A DNA stretch of 27,534 nucleotides, taken from IMG/VR virus record IMGVR_UViG_3300010153_000079, positions 1-27,534 of that record. The stretch is one strand, 5' to 3'. Positions 6,028-15,206 of the stretch are shown here, one piece after another. Position numbers and translations under genes: made by a program. This stretch comes from a virus. The notes below the pieces were generated by a model. It saw nothing but the letters and a program-made list of their open reading frames with translations. It was not told the origin of the DNA and made no database searches. How positions within the stretch are numbered: the first letter of the stretch is position 1; each line of letters starts with the position of its first letter.

Positions 6028-8243
6028 TGTACGAGCAAACTTTATATAAAATAATAGAACCCATAAAAAAGACTACTATAAATAGACTTAATAAAGGTAA
6101 AAAATGGAAATATGGATACAATAAAGAACATGATGTTGTCGTTATATCAAAAACTGGGCAAATTGGTGAAATATATGAAATACAAAATTTGCGTATCGCG
6201 CTGCCAAAACGACCAGTGCGAGTGTATACACACAGACTAAATAAATGGGTAAAGTTAAATCAACCTAAAGAACTAGATAAACTAAAAACTATATTTGACT
6301 GGAGGGCTTACCCAGAAGACGCAAAAGAACAATGGTTTGACTATATAGATGAAGAGTTTAAACGAAGAGAAGAGGGTTTTTGGTTTACAAATAATAATAA
6401 AGCAACATACTTAACAGGTACACATTACATGTACTTACAATGGAGTAAAATTGACGTTGGTGCTCCGGACTTTAGAGAAGCAAATAGGTTGTTTTATATA
6501 TTCTGGGAGGCTTGTAAAGCTGACAAAAGATGCTACGGAATGTGTTATTTAAAAAATAGACGTTCTGGTTTTTCTTTTATGTCTAGTGCGGAAACAGTTA
6601 ATTTAGCTACTATATCGAGTGATAGTAGATATGGGATACTTTCTAAAAGTGGTGCAGATGCTAAAAAAATGTTTACAGATAAAGTTGTACCTATATCGGT
6701 TAATTATCCTTTTTTCTTTAAACCGATACAAGATGGTATGGATAGACCTAAAACAGAGTTAGCTTATAGAGTGCCAGCTAGTAAATTTACTAGAAAGAAA
6801 ATCACAAGTGGCGAAAAACTTGAAGAGCTGGAAGGATTAGATACAACTATTGATTGGAAGAACACTGGAGATAATAGTTATGACGGTGAAAAGTTAGCGT
6901 TATTAGTACACGATGAAAGTGGTAAATGGGAAAGACCAGATAATATATTAAATAACTGGCGAGTTACAAAGACATGTTTGCGATTAGGTAGTAGAATTAT
7001 AGGCAAATGTATGATGGGTTCCACTAGCAACGCACTAGATAAAGGTGGTAGTAATTTTAAAAAACTTTATAATGATTCAGATGTCACTAAAAGAAATAGA
7101 AATGGACAGACAAAGAGCGGTTTATACTCTTTGTTTATACCAATGGAATGGAACTATGAAGGATTTATTGACGGACACGGACTTCCTGTCTTTACTAACC
7201 CAGATCATGATGTTGTCGGACCAGATGGAGAACTAATAGATGTTGGTGTAATAGATCATTGGAATAATGAAGCTGATGGTTTAAAACAAGATCAAGATGC
7301 TTTAAACGAGTTTTACAGACAGTTTCCAAGAACAACTGAACACGCGTTTAGAGATGAAACAAAAAATAGTATATTTAATTTAGTGAAAATATACGAACAA
7401 ATAGATTACAATGAAGAATTAGGTAGAACTTTAGGTGTTTCTACTGGAAACTTTTCTTGGGTTAACGGTGTTAAAGATACACAGGTTATATTTTATCCAG
7501 ATCCTAAAGGTAGATTTAATTTAAGCTGGGTGCCATCTACTAATCTTCAAAATAGAATAATACTAAAAAATGGTATAAAATATCCTGGTAATGAACATAT
7601 AGGTGCTTTTGGTTGTGATTCATACGATATATCTGGCACCGTGGATGGTCAAGGTTCTAAAGGTGCTTTACATGGTTTAACTAAGTTTAGTCTAGAAGAC
7701 GCACCGCCTAATACTTTTTTTTTAGAATATATAGCTAGACCACAAACAGCAGATATATTTTTTGAAGACGTTTTAATGGCATTAGTGTTTTACGGTATGC
7801 CTTTATTAGCAGAAAACAATAAACCTAGATTATTATATTATTTAAGAAGAAGAGGTTATAGAGGTTACTCAATGAACAGACCAGATAAAGTTTGGAATAA
7901 ATTATCAACAACTGAAAAAGAAATAGGTGGTATGCCGAACTCTAGTGAAGACATTAAACAAGCTCATGCAGCCGCGATAGAATCTTATATACAAAACCAC
8001 GTAGGTCACATGGGAGAAGGCGTTTTTGGTAGTATGCCTTTTAATAAAACTTTAAATGACTGGGGTGGGTTTGATATAAATAAAAGAACAAAATTTGATG
8101 CTACTATAAGTAGTGGTTTAGCTGTAATGGCTTGTAATAGACATTTATATAAACCAAATCCTAATATAAAAAAACAAGAACTAAATTTAAACATAGCTAG
8201 ATATAGTAACTCTGGTTCTATATCTAAAATAATTAAAAAATAA
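6027..8243 (+). CDS. terL: Terminase large subunit (TerL): packaging ATPase and nuclease
   Basis: Encodes 738 residues. The ATPase half holds LKNRRSGFSFM at 175-185, a deviant Walker A (K/R-x-x-x-G-x-S rather than GxxxxGK[ST]), and LVHDESGKW with Asp296-Glu297 as the Walker B and catalytic pair. The nuclease half has FGCDSYD with Asp531 and Asp534, LLAENNK with Glu596, and KFDATISSGL with Asp691, the acidic set expected for an RNase H-like domain. TerL drives DNA into the prohead through the portal and cuts the concatemer. Deviant Walker A motifs are normal in terminases, and the length fits the large TerL of crAss-like phages. It sits between TerS and portal genes. Confidence 0.92.
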   Translation: MYEQTLYKIIEPIKKTTINRLNKGKKWKYGYNKEHDVVVISKTGQIGEIYEIQNLRIALPKRPVRVYTHRLNKWVKLNQPKELDKLKTIFDWRAYPEDAKEQWFDYIDEEFKRREEGFWFTNNNKATYLTGTHYMYLQWSKIDVGAPDFREANRLFYIFWEACKADKRCYGMCYLKNRRSGFSFMSSAETVNLATISSDSRYGILSKSGADAKKMFTDKVVPISVNYPFFFKPIQDGMDRPKTELAYRVPASKFTRKKITSGEKLEELEGLDTTIDWKNTGDNSYDGEKLALLVHDESGKWERPDNILNNWRVTKTCLRLGSRIIGKCMMGSTSNALDKGGSNFKKLYNDSDVTKRNRNGQTKSGLYSLFIPMEWNYEGFIDGHGLPVFTNPDHDVVGPDGELIDVGVIDHWNNEADGLKQDQDALNEFYRQFPRTTEHAFRDETKNSIFNLVKIYEQIDYNEELGRTLGVSTGNFSWVNGVKDTQVIFYPDPKGRFNLSWVPSTNLQNRIILKNGIKYPGNEHIGAFGCDSYDISGTVDGQGSKGALHGLTKFSLEDAPPNTFFLEYIARPQTADIFFEDVLMALVFYGMPLLAENNKPRLLYYLRRRGYRGYSMNRPDKVWNKLSTTEKEIGGMPNSSEDIKQAHAAAIESYIQNHVGHMGEGVFGSMPFNKTLNDWGGFDINKRTKFDATISSGLAVMACNRHLYKPNPNIKKQELNLNIARYSNSGSISKIIKK

Positions 8244-8246
8244 AAT

Positions 8247-10670
8247 ATGGCTGAGTCAGTATATATTAATTTTCCATCTCAAGCGGTTAGTGATTTAGAG
8301 AAAATAAGTCACGACTATGGTCTTCGCGTAGCAAAAGCTATAGAACAAGAGTGGTTTAATGGACAACACTCTAATAGATTTGATGACACACAATTAAAGT
8401 TTCACAACTTAAGGTTGTACGCTAGAGGAGAACAACCTATTCAAAAATATAAAGATGAATTATCTATAAATGGTGATTTATCTTACCTTAACTTAGACTG
8501 GAAACCAGTACCAATAGTACCTAAATTTGTAGACATAGTTGTTAACGGTATGTCAGAAAGAATGTTTAAGGTAAACGCTTATTCTCAAGATCAATTTGGC
8601 GTTAACAAAAGAACAGAGTACATGGAGTCGATAATGCGCGATATGAAAGGCAGAGCTTTTAATGATAAAGCTAAAGAAATGTTTGGTTTAAATTTATACG
8701 AAAACAATCCAGAAGATATACCTGACAACGAAGAAGAGTTAACTTTACATATGCAGTTAAATTATAAACAAGCTGTTGAATTAGCCGAAGAACAAGCTAT
8801 AGAAGTTTTATTAAAAGGAAACAACTACGACTTGATTAGAAAAAGATTATTATATGATTTAACCGTACTAGGTATAGGTTGCGTAAAAACAAACTTTAAC
8901 TTTAGCGAAGGCGTTACTGTTGAATATGTTGATCCTGCTGATGTGGTTTATTCGTATACAGATTCACCTTATTTTGATGATATATATTATATAGGTGAAA
9001 TAAAAACAATACCTATCAACGAGTTAGTTAGAGAGTTTCCTGAGTTAACTGAAAGTGAATTAGAAGAAATATCTTCAAAAAGCTACAAAAGGCGTTCGGG
9101 AACGGGTAGTTACACGCGTAGCGAGGTTTATGATAGAAATAAAATACAAGTTTTATATTTTAATTATAAAACTTACATGAATGATGTTTATAAAGTTAAA
9201 GAAACTGGCAGCGGAGCAGAAAAAGCAATAGAGAAAGATGATACTTTTAATCCACCTGAAGGTAAAGAAGGAGGATATGTAAAACTTCAAAGATCTGTTG
9301 AATGTTTATTTGAAGGCGTTTATGTTTTAGGTGCTAATAAATTATTAAAATGGAGCAAAGCTGATAATATGATGCGTGCTGAAAGTGATTTTAATAAAGT
9401 TAAAATGAACTACGCTTTAGTTGCACCAAGAATGTATAATGGCAGAATAGAATCTTTAGTTAAAAGAATAACTGGGTTTGCTGATATGATTCAGTTAACT
9501 CATTTAAAATTACAGCAAGTGATGTCGCGTATGGTACCAGATGGAGTGTACTTAGACGCTGATGGACTTGCTGAAATAGATTTAGGTAACGGAACAAACT
9601 ATAATCCACAAGAAGCTTTAAACATGTTCTTTCAAACTGGTTCTGTTTTAGGTAGATCTTTTACACAAGAAGGAGATTCTAATCCTGGTAAAATACCTAT
9701 ACAACAAATACAAAATAGTTCTGGTGGTAATAAAATACAAAGCTTAATTCAAACTTACAACTATTATTTACAAATGATTAGAGATGTAACTGGATTAAAT
9801 GAAGCTAGAGACGGTAGTATGCCAGACGCTAAATCTTTAGTAGGTATACAAAAGTTAGCCGCGGCTAATTCAAACGTTGCTACTAGACATATATTAGATT
9901 CTTCTATGTTTTTAACAGCTGAGGTAGCAGAAGCTATATCTTTAAGAATTTCTGATATACTAGAATATTCTCCTACAAAAGATGCTTTTGTTCAAGCCAT
10001 AGGAGCACATAATGTGGCTACATTAAAAGAAATGTCAGAGTTGTATTTATATGATTTTGGTATATTTATAGAACTAGATCCAGACGAAGAACAAAGAGCT
10101 ATGTTAGAGAATAACATACAAACAGCTTTATCTCAACAATTAATAGATCTTGATGATGCTATTGATATAAGAGAAATAAAAAATGTTAAACTAGCAAATC
10201 AATTATTAAAAATAAAGAAAAGAAAGAAACAAGAAAGAGATCAAGCTTTACAGCAACAAAACATAAAAGCTCAAGCTGACGCTAACGCGCAAGCACAACA
10301 AGCGGTGGCTCAAGCTGAAATGCAGAAAAACCAACAAAAAACTCAAATGGAGTTAGAAATAAACTCTAAACAAACTGAACAAAAACTTGTATTGTTGAAA
10401 CAAGAAGTTGAGGCGAAAATAAGGTTAATGGATCATGAGTTTGAATTAAACAAACAAATGCAACAAATGCAAGATAACACTAGAATGACAGCTGAAACTC
10501 AAAAAGAAGATCGTTTAGACAAACGAAAAGAGATGGAGGGTAAACAAAAAAGCGAACTTGAAGTTCAAAAACAAACAGGTAGACCTGCTAAAAGATTCGA
10601 ATCTTCAGGTAATGATATACTAGGAGGCGGATTAGGATTAGATAAGTTTAGCCCTCAAGTAGGAAACTAA
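8247..10670 (+). CDS. Portal protein
   Basis: Encodes 807 residues, starting three bases after the TerL stop (AAAATATG). The portal dodecamer is the DNA entry ring of the head. The N-terminal half is mixed (VPIVPKFVDIVVNGMSERM near residue 90), followed by a region with VEYVDPADVVYSY and by RDVTGLNEARDGSMPDAKSL (about 511-530), a segment I associate with portals of crAss-like and environmental phages. From about 640 to 770 the protein is a Gln/Lys/Glu-rich coiled coil (QQQNIKAQADANAQAQQAV), and it ends GGGLGLDKFSPQVGN. Length, order after TerL and a long helical C-terminus suit the portal; no other gene here does. Confidence 0.88.
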   Translation: MAESVYINFPSQAVSDLEKISHDYGLRVAKAIEQEWFNGQHSNRFDDTQLKFHNLRLYARGEQPIQKYKDELSINGDLSYLNLDWKPVPIVPKFVDIVVNGMSERMFKVNAYSQDQFGVNKRTEYMESIMRDMKGRAFNDKAKEMFGLNLYENNPEDIPDNEEELTLHMQLNYKQAVELAEEQAIEVLLKGNNYDLIRKRLLYDLTVLGIGCVKTNFNFSEGVTVEYVDPADVVYSYTDSPYFDDIYYIGEIKTIPINELVREFPELTESELEEISSKSYKRRSGTGSYTRSEVYDRNKIQVLYFNYKTYMNDVYKVKETGSGAEKAIEKDDTFNPPEGKEGGYVKLQRSVECLFEGVYVLGANKLLKWSKADNMMRAESDFNKVKMNYALVAPRMYNGRIESLVKRITGFADMIQLTHLKLQQVMSRMVPDGVYLDADGLAEIDLGNGTNYNPQEALNMFFQTGSVLGRSFTQEGDSNPGKIPIQQIQNSSGGNKIQSLIQTYNYYLQMIRDVTGLNEARDGSMPDAKSLVGIQKLAAANSNVATRHILDSSMFLTAEVAEAISLRISDILEYSPTKDAFVQAIGAHNVATLKEMSELYLYDFGIFIELDPDEEQRAMLENNIQTALSQQLIDLDDAIDIREIKNVKLANQLLKIKKRKKQERDQALQQQNIKAQADANAQAQQAVAQAEMQKNQQKTQMELEINSKQTEQKLVLLKQEVEAKIRLMDHEFELNKQMQQMQDNTRMTAETQKEDRLDKRKEMEGKQKSELEVQKQTGRPAKRFESSGNDILGGGLGLDKFSPQVGN

Positions 10671-10675
10671 AAAAA

Positions 10676-10683
10676 TTATTAAC
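10676..10683 (+). promoter_or_regulatory. TTATTAAC motif, candidate phage promoter element
   Basis: TTATTAAC lies 17 nt before the ATG at 10701. The decamer AATTATTAAC (10674-10683) is identical to 4706-4715. The 30 bp gap between portal and scaffold candidate is pure A/T except for one C. A promoter here would drive scaffold and MCP. Confidence 0.3.
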
Positions 10684-10700
10684 TATTATTATATTATATT

Positions 10701-11933
10701 ATGGAAGAAAATAAAAAAGAAGTAGTTGACTCAACTACAGAAAAAGTTGTTGAACAGGTTAAACAAAAAGAACAACCTAAAGTAGATGACAAAGTTGAAA
10801 AAATAAAAGTAAAAGCAAAACCAAAAATGAAAAAACTTGGTGGAGACAAAAATATTATTAAAGTAGATTTAACTAAAAAACCAGAAGAAGATGCCGATAC
10901 AAAGCAAGAAACAACAGACGTGGTTAGCGATCAACAAACCCAAGTTGTTGAAGAAGTGGTTGAAGAAATACCACAAGAACAAGATGCTGTTCAAAATGAA
11001 GAAACACCCGTTATTGAAGAAGTAACAGAAGAAGAGAAAAAAGAAATAGAGGAAGTTAAAGACGAGGTAGTTAAAGCTGTAGAAGAAGCAGAGGCAACAG
11101 GCAAACCTTTACCAGAAAACGTAGAAAAACTTATGAAGTTTATGGAAGATACTGGTGGTGATTTAGAAGACTACGTGAAATTAAACAGAGACATTGATAA
11201 GTTAGATGATCAAGATGTCTTATATGAATATTACAAAAATACAAAACCTCACTTAAATGCTGAAGAAATAAACTTTTTAATGAATGACGAGTTTGAGTAT
11301 GATGAAGAAAGTGACGAAGAAAAAACTATTAAAAGAAAAAAACTAGCGTTAAAAGAGCAAGTTGCCAGCGCTAGGGCCTACTTAGACGGGCAAAAGTCTA
11401 AATACTATGAAGAAATTAAAGCTGGTTCAAAGCTTACGCCTGACCAACAAAAAGCTGTTGATTTCTTTAATAGGTACAACAAGGAGTCAGAACAATCTGA
11501 AAAAGTAGCTAAACAACAACGTGATGCGTTTAAACTTAAAACTGATAATGTTTTTAATAAAAACTTTAAAGGTTTTGAATATAATGTTGGAGATAAAAAA
11601 TTTAGATTCAACGTTAAAGATGCTGAGCAAGTTAAAACAAACCAAAGTGACATTAGTAATTTTACCAAAAAGTTTTTGGATGAAAAAAATACTATTAAAG
11701 ACGCTAAAGGTTATCACAAAGGTTTGTTTACCGCTATGAATGCTGACGCTGTAGCTAAACATTTTTACGAACAAGGAAAAGCAGACGCTATAAAAGATAG
11801 TGTAGCTAAAAGTAAAAATATAAACACCGATCCAAGGAAAGCTCATGGCGAAACTAAAGTTGGTGGTTATAGAGTTAGAGTGTTGGGTGAAGATTCTAAT
11901 GACTTTAAGTTTAAAATCAAAAACAACAAATAA
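10701..11933 (+). CDS. Capsid scaffolding protein candidate
   Basis: Encodes 410 residues lying directly before the MCP gene, the normal place for a scaffold. Residues 1 to about 130 are low-complexity and highly acidic, rich in Val, Glu and Lys (VVEEVVEEIPQEQD). The middle is helical (about 140-300, with LEDYVKLNRDIDKLDDQDVL and EYYKNTKPHLNAEEINFLMN). The C-terminal part is basic with short repeats of Lys and Asn. Scaffolds are typically hydrophilic, helical and end in a basic capsid-binding segment, which is what is seen. No protease signature is visible, so maturation cleavage cannot be claimed. Confidence 0.65.
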   Translation: MEENKKEVVDSTTEKVVEQVKQKEQPKVDDKVEKIKVKAKPKMKKLGGDKNIIKVDLTKKPEEDADTKQETTDVVSDQQTQVVEEVVEEIPQEQDAVQNEETPVIEEVTEEEKKEIEEVKDEVVKAVEEAEATGKPLPENVEKLMKFMEDTGGDLEDYVKLNRDIDKLDDQDVLYEYYKNTKPHLNAEEINFLMNDEFEYDEESDEEKTIKRKKLALKEQVASARAYLDGQKSKYYEEIKAGSKLTPDQQKAVDFFNRYNKESEQSEKVAKQQRDAFKLKTDNVFNKNFKGFEYNVGDKKFRFNVKDAEQVKTNQSDISNFTKKFLDEKNTIKDAKGYHKGLFTAMNADAVAKHFYEQGKADAIKDSVAKSKNINTDPRKAHGETKVGGYRVRVLGEDSNDFKFKIKNNK

Positions 11934-11952
11934 CGATTAAAATTTAAAAATT

Positions 11953-13452
11953 ATGGCAATTTCAAATCCCGGAGGTAATTTGAACAGCGTACCTGCTCCA
12001 CAGCAACAAGCGTTAGCTTCAAATTACTTAGATTTCACAGACGGTTCTACCGGCTGGGAACAACAATACCTGCCTGACTTAATGGAGAAAGAAGCAGCAG
12101 TTTTTGGAAACAGAACTGTTAGCGGATTTTTACAGCAAGTTGGAGCAGAAGAGGCTAGTGCATCTGATCAAGTTGTATGGTCTGAACAATCAAGATTACA
12201 TTTATCTTACGTTGGTACGTTAGATGTAAATGGACAAACAAACGGTACTTTTACTGTTACTTCTGATATAGATGGTAACATATTAGCAGACGGTTTTACT
12301 CCAGCTAATCATGGCATTAGACAAAACGATGTTGTATTAATAGCACAAGCTGGTGCTGTAGTTAAAGCGCTAGTCGTTGAAACTCCAGAATCTGCTGTTG
12401 TTACACTTGAACCTTACGCTAACGACATCTTAGATGATGAATTAGCTGATGGAACTGCAACTTTATTAGTTATCGGTTCACATTTTGGTAAAGGACAGTC
12501 TTACTCTGATTTTTCTGGTACAGCTGCTTCTGAGTCAAGAACTTCTTTACAGCCTACGTTTAAATCGTACGGTAACCAAATGCAAATAATGAAAGATTAT
12601 TATGCTGTATCTGGTTCTGACGCTTCACAAGTAGGTTGGGTTGAGGTCGCTGCTGAAGACGGAACGTCTGGATTCCTATGGTATCTAAAAGCAGAAGGCG
12701 AAACTAGAGCTAGATTTACTGACTACATGGAGATGACATTATTAGAAGCTGAAGCAACAGCTGCTGATTCTGCTATCGGTTTTGCTGATGGTCAAATTAG
12801 AGGTACTGCTGATGGTGGTGCTGGTTTAGGTACACAAGGTTTATTCGATGCTATCGAAGACAGAGGTAATATTACTTCTGGTATTACTGGTATTAATCCA
12901 GCTACTGATTTAGCTGAGTTTGACGCTATATTAGCTGAGTTTGATAACCAAGGTGCTATTGAAGAAAACATGATGTTTGTTAACAGAGCTACGTCTCTTG
13001 CGATAGATGATATGTTAGCTTCAATGAATTCTTACGGAGCTGGTGGTACTTCTTATGGAGTATTTAACAACTCTGAAGATATGGCGCTTAATTTAGGTTT
13101 CTCTGGTTTTAGAAGAGGTTCTTACGACTTCTACAAATCTGACTGGAAATACTTAAATGATAAAGCTACTAGAGGGGCAATAAATTCACGTGCTACTTCA
13201 GCAGCTATAAGAGGTGCTATCATACCGGCTGGTGTATCTTCAGTATACGACCAAGCTTTAGGAGCAAACATGAAAAGACCTTTCTTACATGTTAGATTTA
13301 GAGCTTCACAAACAGAAAGCAGAAAATTCAAAACTTGGGTTACTGGTTCTGTAGGTGCTGCTACATCTGCTTTAGATGCAATGGAAATACACATGTTATC
13401 TGAAAGATGTTTAATCACTCAAGGTGCTAACAACTTTATGTTGTTTAAATAG
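11953..13452 (+). CDS. Major capsid protein
   Basis: Encodes 499 residues that form the icosahedral shell (HK97-like fold expected). The N-terminus (MAISNPGGNLNSVP) is followed by YLPDLMEKEAAVFGNRTVSG and DQVVWSEQSRLHLSYVGTL, an order I recall from capsids of crAss-like and environmental phages. Residues of roughly 75-178 form a beta-rich, acidic insert (for example NDVVLIAQAGAVVK) before HFGKGQSYSD, then the long core. The start is preceded by TTTAAAAATT without a Shine-Dalgarno sequence. Position after portal and scaffold candidate and a strong terminator directly behind it support high expression of a single dominant product. Family assignment is from memory; position is strong evidence. 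Confidence 0.88.
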   Translation: MAISNPGGNLNSVPAPQQQALASNYLDFTDGSTGWEQQYLPDLMEKEAAVFGNRTVSGFLQQVGAEEASASDQVVWSEQSRLHLSYVGTLDVNGQTNGTFTVTSDIDGNILADGFTPANHGIRQNDVVLIAQAGAVVKALVVETPESAVVTLEPYANDILDDELADGTATLLVIGSHFGKGQSYSDFSGTAASESRTSLQPTFKSYGNQMQIMKDYYAVSGSDASQVGWVEVAAEDGTSGFLWYLKAEGETRARFTDYMEMTLLEAEATAADSAIGFADGQIRGTADGGAGLGTQGLFDAIEDRGNITSGITGINPATDLAEFDAILAEFDNQGAIEENMMFVNRATSLAIDDMLASMNSYGAGGTSYGVFNNSEDMALNLGFSGFRRGSYDFYKSDWKYLNDKATRGAINSRATSAAIRGAIIPAGVSSVYDQALGANMKRPFLHVRFRASQTESRKFKTWVTGSVGAATSALDAMEIHMLSERCLITQGANNFMLFK

Positions 13453-13464
13453 ACACTACACGTT

Positions 13465-13520
13465 AAAGAGAGGGATGACATACACGTAAATGTTCTTCAT
13501 CCCTCCCTTTAATTTTTTTT
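13465..13520 (+). terminator. Intrinsic terminator behind the major capsid gene
   Basis: A 14 bp stem pairs AAAGAGAGGGATGA (13465-13478) with TCATCCCTCCCTTT (13497-13510), with one A-C mismatch. The 18-nt loop is AT-rich, and a run of eight T follows at 13513-13520. It is the only classical rho-independent terminator I see in the window. It would separate the TerL-portal-scaffold-MCP unit from the tail genes and limit readthrough. Confidence 0.85.
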
Positions 13521-13526
13521 ATTAAT
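13519..13526 (+). promoter_or_regulatory. TTATTAAT motif, candidate phage promoter element
   Basis: The octamer TTATTAAT begins inside the T run of the MCP terminator and lies 18 nt before the ATG at 13545. It differs at one position from the TTATTAAC copies at 4708 and 10676. A promoter directly behind a terminator would restart transcription for the tail genes. Confidence 0.3.
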
Positions 13527-13544
13527 TTTATTATATATTATATT

Positions 13545-14420
13545 ATGACAAACAAGAAACAAACAAAAAAAGTTGAGGTGGAAGAACCTCAAATTAAAGA
13601 AACAGTTGTAGAAACTCCAGTTGTAGAAAAACCTGTAGTTGAAGCACCTGTGGTTGAAAAACCAAAGAGAACTGAGCCAAAAGGCAAAATAACTAAAGAT
13701 GGTTGGGAGATTAAAGATAGAATATACAGATTGAGAGGTAACAAAAAACCTTTGTCTAGAATGATAAAATCTGCTAATCTTTTTTGGTTTGACGAAGAAA
13801 AAGGCTACGAAAGAGAAATTAAATACTGCCAAAACCAAAGAACTGTTTTTGTAGATGAAATGAAAGGCGAGCAAAGAATGGAGCATATTATTTTTAGAAA
13901 CGGTATGTTGATTATTGAAAAAGAAAAAACTATTTTACAAAAATTTTTATCTTTGTATCACCCTGATAGAAATGTAATGTTTTATGAAGAAAAACCAGTT
14001 GCAAGAGCTATTAGTGAAGTTGAAAGTATAGAAACTGAAATAGAAGCATTAAATGCCGCTAGTAATATGGATATTGATATGGCTGAAGCTATAATGCGTG
14101 TAGAAATTGGTTCTAAGGTGTCTAAGATGAGTTCTAAGGAACTTAAACGTGATCTACTTATATTTGCTAAGAAAAACCCTATATTGTTTTTAGAATTAGC
14201 GCAAGATGAAAACGTAACACTTAGAAACTTTGGTATAAGAGCTACGGAGATGAAAATAATAAAATTATCTCCTGATCAAAGAACATTTACTTGGACATCT
14301 ACTGGTAGAAAACTAATGAATGTTCCTTTTGACGAACACCCATATTCAGCTTTAGCTGCTTGGTTTAAAACCGACGAAGGTATGGAGGTTTACTCAAATA
14401 TAGAAAAAAGATTAAATTAA
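13545..14420 (+). CDS. Auxiliary head or connector protein of unknown family
   Basis: Encodes 291 residues. The N-terminus has a run of Val-Val-Glu-x-Pro repeats (about 20-45, VVETPVVEKPVVEAPVVEKP), an extended, flexible segment. A folded region follows with EIKYCQNQRTVFVDEM and IIFRNGMLIIEKEKTILQKF (about 104-139), then a helical C-terminal half (for example MSSKELKRDLLIFAKKNPIL). It lies just after the MCP and before the ring proteins, so it probably belongs to the capsid or neck. I do not recognise a named family. Its leader contains a TTATTAAT motif behind the MCP terminator. Confidence 0.65.
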   Translation: MTNKKQTKKVEVEEPQIKETVVETPVVEKPVVEAPVVEKPKRTEPKGKITKDGWEIKDRIYRLRGNKKPLSRMIKSANLFWFDEEKGYEREIKYCQNQRTVFVDEMKGEQRMEHIIFRNGMLIIEKEKTILQKFLSLYHPDRNVMFYEEKPVARAISEVESIETEIEALNAASNMDIDMAEAIMRVEIGSKVSKMSSKELKRDLLIFAKKNPILFLELAQDENVTLRNFGIRATEMKIIKLSPDQRTFTWTSTGRKLMNVPFDEHPYSALAAWFKTDEGMEVYSNIEKRLN

Positions 14421-14427
14421 TCTAACC

Positions 14428-14464
14428 GTAGTGGTATTCGCCCTACGGGGCGATTACTAACTAC
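14428..14464 (+). promoter_or_regulatory. Strong intergenic hairpin with a C(UACG)G loop
   Basis: A near-perfect hairpin: GTAG (14428-14431) pairs CTAC (14461-14464), TGGTA pairs TACTA (one G-U), then a T-T mismatch, and TCGCCC pairs GGGCGA around the loop TACG (14444-14447). This C(UACG)G tetraloop belongs to the very stable UNCG class. There is a single A bulge. No T run follows, so it is not a classical terminator on this strand. It may block or slow RNA decay, or serve as a processing or regulated termination point. Confidence 0.75.
14454..14461 (+). promoter_or_regulatory. TTACTAAC motif, weaker candidate promoter element
   Basis: TTACTAAC differs at one position from TTATTAAC and lies 18 nt before the ATG at 14480, the same spacing as the other copies. 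It falls in the 3' arm of the hairpin at 14428-14464, so the match may be due to the hairpin and not a promoter. Confidence 0.2.
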
Positions 14465-14479
14465 AATTAAAAACAAATT

Positions 14480-15202
14480 ATGATAAGTATAGATACTGTA
14501 TATCAAAGAGTTTTGGCTATAGCCAACAAAGAGCAAAGAGGTTATATAACGCCACAAGAATACAACTTGTTAGCAAATCAAGCCCAAATGCAAATATTTG
14601 AATCTTATTTTTATACTAAAGACAGAAGAGAAAAAATAGAAGCTAATAAAGACGACGCTTACGATGAAACTTATATCACAGAGTTGATGTCTAAAAAACT
14701 AAATCCTTTTACTACCGTTGAAGATCTAACCAGCGGCCATACTTACCCAACATCTGTTAGTGGTAATCAAGTATTTCAAACAGGCAAAATATGGTTCAAT
14801 AATAGAGTGTGTCAATATGTGACGCCTTTAGAAGCACAAAGAATGCTAGAATCTAGAAGGCATATTGCTTTTGGTAGAGATCCTTTTTATACTGATAATA
14901 GCGTAACTCAAAGAGATGTTATAGTTTATAGCCCTTCAACACATGGCTCTACGGCTGTAACTGCTGATGTTCAAGTTGAGTGTATAGTTAGACCAACACC
15001 TGTAGCTTGGGCTTATGTTGTTGTACAAGAAAAAGCTCTTTATAATAGCAACTTAGCTGTAGACTTTCTTTTACACGTATCAGAAGAAGACACTTTAGTT
15101 AACACTATATTAGAATTAGCTGGTATTATAGTTAATAAAGCGGAACTAGTTCAAGTAGCTTCTTCAAAAAACCAAATAGAAACACAAACACAAAATCAAT
15201 AA
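14480..15202 (+). CDS. Ring / head-tail connector protein 1
   Basis: Encodes 240 residues beginning MISIDTVYQRVLAIANKEQR, with YITPQEYNLLANQAQMQIFE (22-41). The helical N-terminus, beta-rich centre and a C-terminal helix (EEDTLVNTILELAGIIVNKA) are what I recall from connector or ring proteins of Bacteroidota-type phages. It is four bases before the next connector-like gene and follows the capsid block. Proteins in this position attach below the portal and bring the tail hub to it. The start ATG follows AAAAACAAATT, with no Shine-Dalgarno sequence. The family call is from memory and synteny. Confidence 0.7.
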   Translation: MISIDTVYQRVLAIANKEQRGYITPQEYNLLANQAQMQIFESYFYTKDRREKIEANKDDAYDETYITELMSKKLNPFTTVEDLTSGHTYPTSVSGNQVFQTGKIWFNNRVCQYVTPLEAQRMLESRRHIAFGRDPFYTDNSVTQRDVIVYSPSTHGSTAVTADVQVECIVRPTPVAWAYVVVQEKALYNSNLAVDFLLHVSEEDTLVNTILELAGIIVNKAELVQVASSKNQIETQTQNQ

Positions 15203-15206
15203 ATAA

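Noticed and set aside
11487-11846. 119-codon minus-strand frame within the scaffold candidate
   Set aside because: Antisense reading of a Lys/Glu-rich frame, giving Phe/Ser-rich sequence without a domain.
13509-13886. 125-codon minus-strand frame rich in Phe and aromatic residues
   Set aside because: Antisense shadow of the A-rich start of the 291-residue gene; the composition comes from the AT-rich codons.
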